A DNA stretch of 64,000 nt from NCBI GenBank assembly GCA_041397645.1, contig JAWKWE010000004.1, positions 124,001 through 188,000 of the forward strand, read 5' to 3'. Source of the DNA: Hyphomicrobiaceae bacterium. GTDB lineage: Bacteria > Pseudomonadota > Alphaproteobacteria > Rhizobiales > Hyphomicrobiaceae. The notes beneath the pieces were generated by a model. That model was not told the origin of the DNA. It did no database searches and saw nothing but the letters and a program-made list of their open reading frames with translations. Below, one piece after another: positions 62,786 through 64,000 of the stretch. Numbering within the stretch: the first letter of the stretch is position 1; every line of letters begins with the position of its first letter. The translations under genes and the position numbers were made by a program.

Positions 62786-64000
62786 TCAGGGCCTGACAGC
62801 GAATACGTTATCGATGCGCGCGCGGCTTTGTGCGCGCATTTTTTCGTCCAGCTCACCGGACTCGTCGGCTTTCAGCAACGCCGAATACATCGTGTCCAGG
62901 TGCTTCTCGCTGTAGGACAGCAGCAGGAAATCCACTCCTGCATTGAGAGCCTTGACGGCGGCCGCACCCAACCCGGGCTTGCCGCGCGTGATGGCACCCA
63001 TGCTGAAATCGTCAGTCACGAGCAGGCCTTCATTTTCCCAGGTTTCGCGCATCAGTGTGCTTACAATTGTTCGCGAATAGGAAGCGGGTGCTGTCTTATC
63101 GAGAACGCCTACGCGCACGTGTCCCAACATGGTCACGACGTTGGGCTTGCCCATCAGACGGCGAAACGGAACCCAATCGTTCAGCTCCAGGGTACCTTCG
63201 GTGGCGGAGATCTCCGCACTGGCGACGTGCGTGTCGCGCTTGACGCGGCCGAGCCCGGGGAAATGCTTCAATGTGCATAAAATGCCCGCTTCCGCGAGCG
63301 TATCGCAGTACCAGCCGGCGACCTTCGCGACCGTATAGGGATCCGATGAAATGGCGCGCAGACGCAGGCGCGTTTCGCCATCGCTGCGGTTGCTGGGATC
63401 TAGCTTCAGATCGACCACGGGGCCGAAGTTCATGTTGACACCGACGCGCGAAAGTTCCGCCGCTTGCGTGCGCGCATAGTTCTCCACGATAGGACGCCGG
63501 TCGACATCGTGATCGACCTTGGCGAGAAGTTTTCCGAGCGACGGCTGGCGACGAAGCGGCGGGGATAGGCGCGAGACCGCACCGCCCTCTTGATCAGCAG
63601 CGACGATCAGCGGAGGCAGTCCCTGCTCTCGACGGATCTGCTGAAGGGCGTCGATGTCAGCCTTTACATCGTCCGCTTTGCGCCCGCGCACATTGTGATC
63701 CGTTATAAAAATTCCGGCGATCGCACGTGCCTCCACCAGCGCCTTGACTTCCGAGAGCAGGTGATAACCGACAATGATGTGGCGGCCCAATCGGCCCAGC
63801 CGTTCAGTATCGGAGCTTAAAATCTCTGCCCGATTGAGCAATGGCGTGTTGGCATTTTTGGCCGACAGATCATTCGCCGCTTCTGGTAACTCTGTTTCTG
63901 CTTCTGTCTTTGCCAGACGCTGCTTATGAGGCTTGTGGTGCACATGAGCGGTACGACTTGAAGAGGAAGCCTTATGCGATTTGCGCGCAGACGCAGGCTC
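62786..64000 (-). CDS. Second GH3 (NagZ-like) protein, 5' end cut by window
   Basis: At least 404 residues; the frame has no stop up to the right edge, and the part beyond GTG 63943 is Ser/Ala/Lys/His-rich, like the linker of an exported protein, so the true start is probably outside the window. The GH3 core has the nucleophile segment TDDFSMGAI and a general-acid motif KHFPGLGRVKRDTH; the middle His of the normal K-H-F-P-G-H-G is Leu, but the Asp/His dyad remains. It may be a periplasmic hexosaminidase acting on cell wall or chitin-type sugars, differing from cytoplasmic NagZ at 11912. Confidence 0.85.
   Translation of the reverse strand, partial: EPASARKSHKASSSSRTAHVHHKPHKQRLAKTEAETELPEAANDLSAKNANTPLLNRAEILSSDTERLGRLGRHIIVGYHLLSEVKALVEARAIAGIFITDHNVRGRKADDVKADIDALQQIRREQGLPPLIVAADQEGGAVSRLSPPLRRQPSLGKLLAKVDHDVDRRPIVENYARTQAAELSRVGVNMNFGPVVDLKLDPSNRSDGETRLRLRAISSDPYTVAKVAGWYCDTLAEAGILCTLKHFPGLGRVKRDTHVASAEISATEGTLELNDWVPFRRLMGKPNVVTMLGHVRVGVLDKTAPASYSRTIVSTLMRETWENEGLLVTDDFSMGAITRGKPGLGAAAVKALNAGVDFLLLSYSEKHLDTMYSALLKADESGELDEKMRAQSRARIDNVFAVRP

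Overview
The window looks like a chromosomal segment of an alphaproteobacterium of the order Hyphomicrobiales, perhaps a Hyphomicrobium-like or other dimorphic member. The evidence is the gene chain dgt-argS-SPOR-nagZ-scpA-scpB-tatA-tatB-tatC-serS-surE-M23 with divergent erpA and xth, a class I lysyl-tRNA synthetase, generally high G+C, frequent GTG starts, and a CtrA-type TTAA-N7-TTAAC box. The genus is inference.

Layout. 1-2.3 kb: the end of a DUF815 ATPase gene, a small secreted protein and an FucP-type sugar MFS transporter. 2.4-18.1 kb, minus strand: a long housekeeping chain running from dgt to a LysM/M23 lipoprotein and ending in a clear terminator. Relative to the order I remember from relatives, it carries an orphan ABC ATPase between scpB and tatA and a small Imm31-like gene between serS and surE, and it lacks pcm. 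18.3-21 kb: erpA, a MoaD/ThiS-like protein, a BNR beta-propeller and xth. 21-31.8 kb: signalling genes (hybrid kinase, two single-domain receivers around a TadG-like gene, an OmpR-type regulator with its kinase) mixed with small exported proteins.

31.8-52.7 kb is the most unusual part: a block of electron-transfer genes. It encodes five multihaem c-type cytochromes with 18, 19, 5, 4 and 10 CxxCH sites (56 in all), two paralogous four-helix b-type cytochromes, an FAD/ferredoxin oxidoreductase, a 2Fe-2S flavin reductase, a CcmI-like TPR protein, two outer-membrane beta-barrels, a YceI protein and a Sel1/ankyrin protein. The genes lie in four transcription units forming two divergent pairs. Each pair contains a reductase, a membrane b-haem protein, multihaem cytochromes and a barrel. 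I read this as two related modules moving electrons between the cytoplasm or quinone pool, the periplasm and possibly the cell surface; the direction and the substrate cannot be told from sequence.

52.8-64 kb: a small membrane protein, tRNA-Ser(GGA), two membrane proteins, MepA endopeptidase, a fatty-acid hydroxylase family protein, an alpha/beta hydrolase, class I lysK, Cu/Zn superoxide dismutase, a cysteine-cluster protein, a J-domain protein, a tautomerase, and a second NagZ-like GH3 protein running off the right edge.
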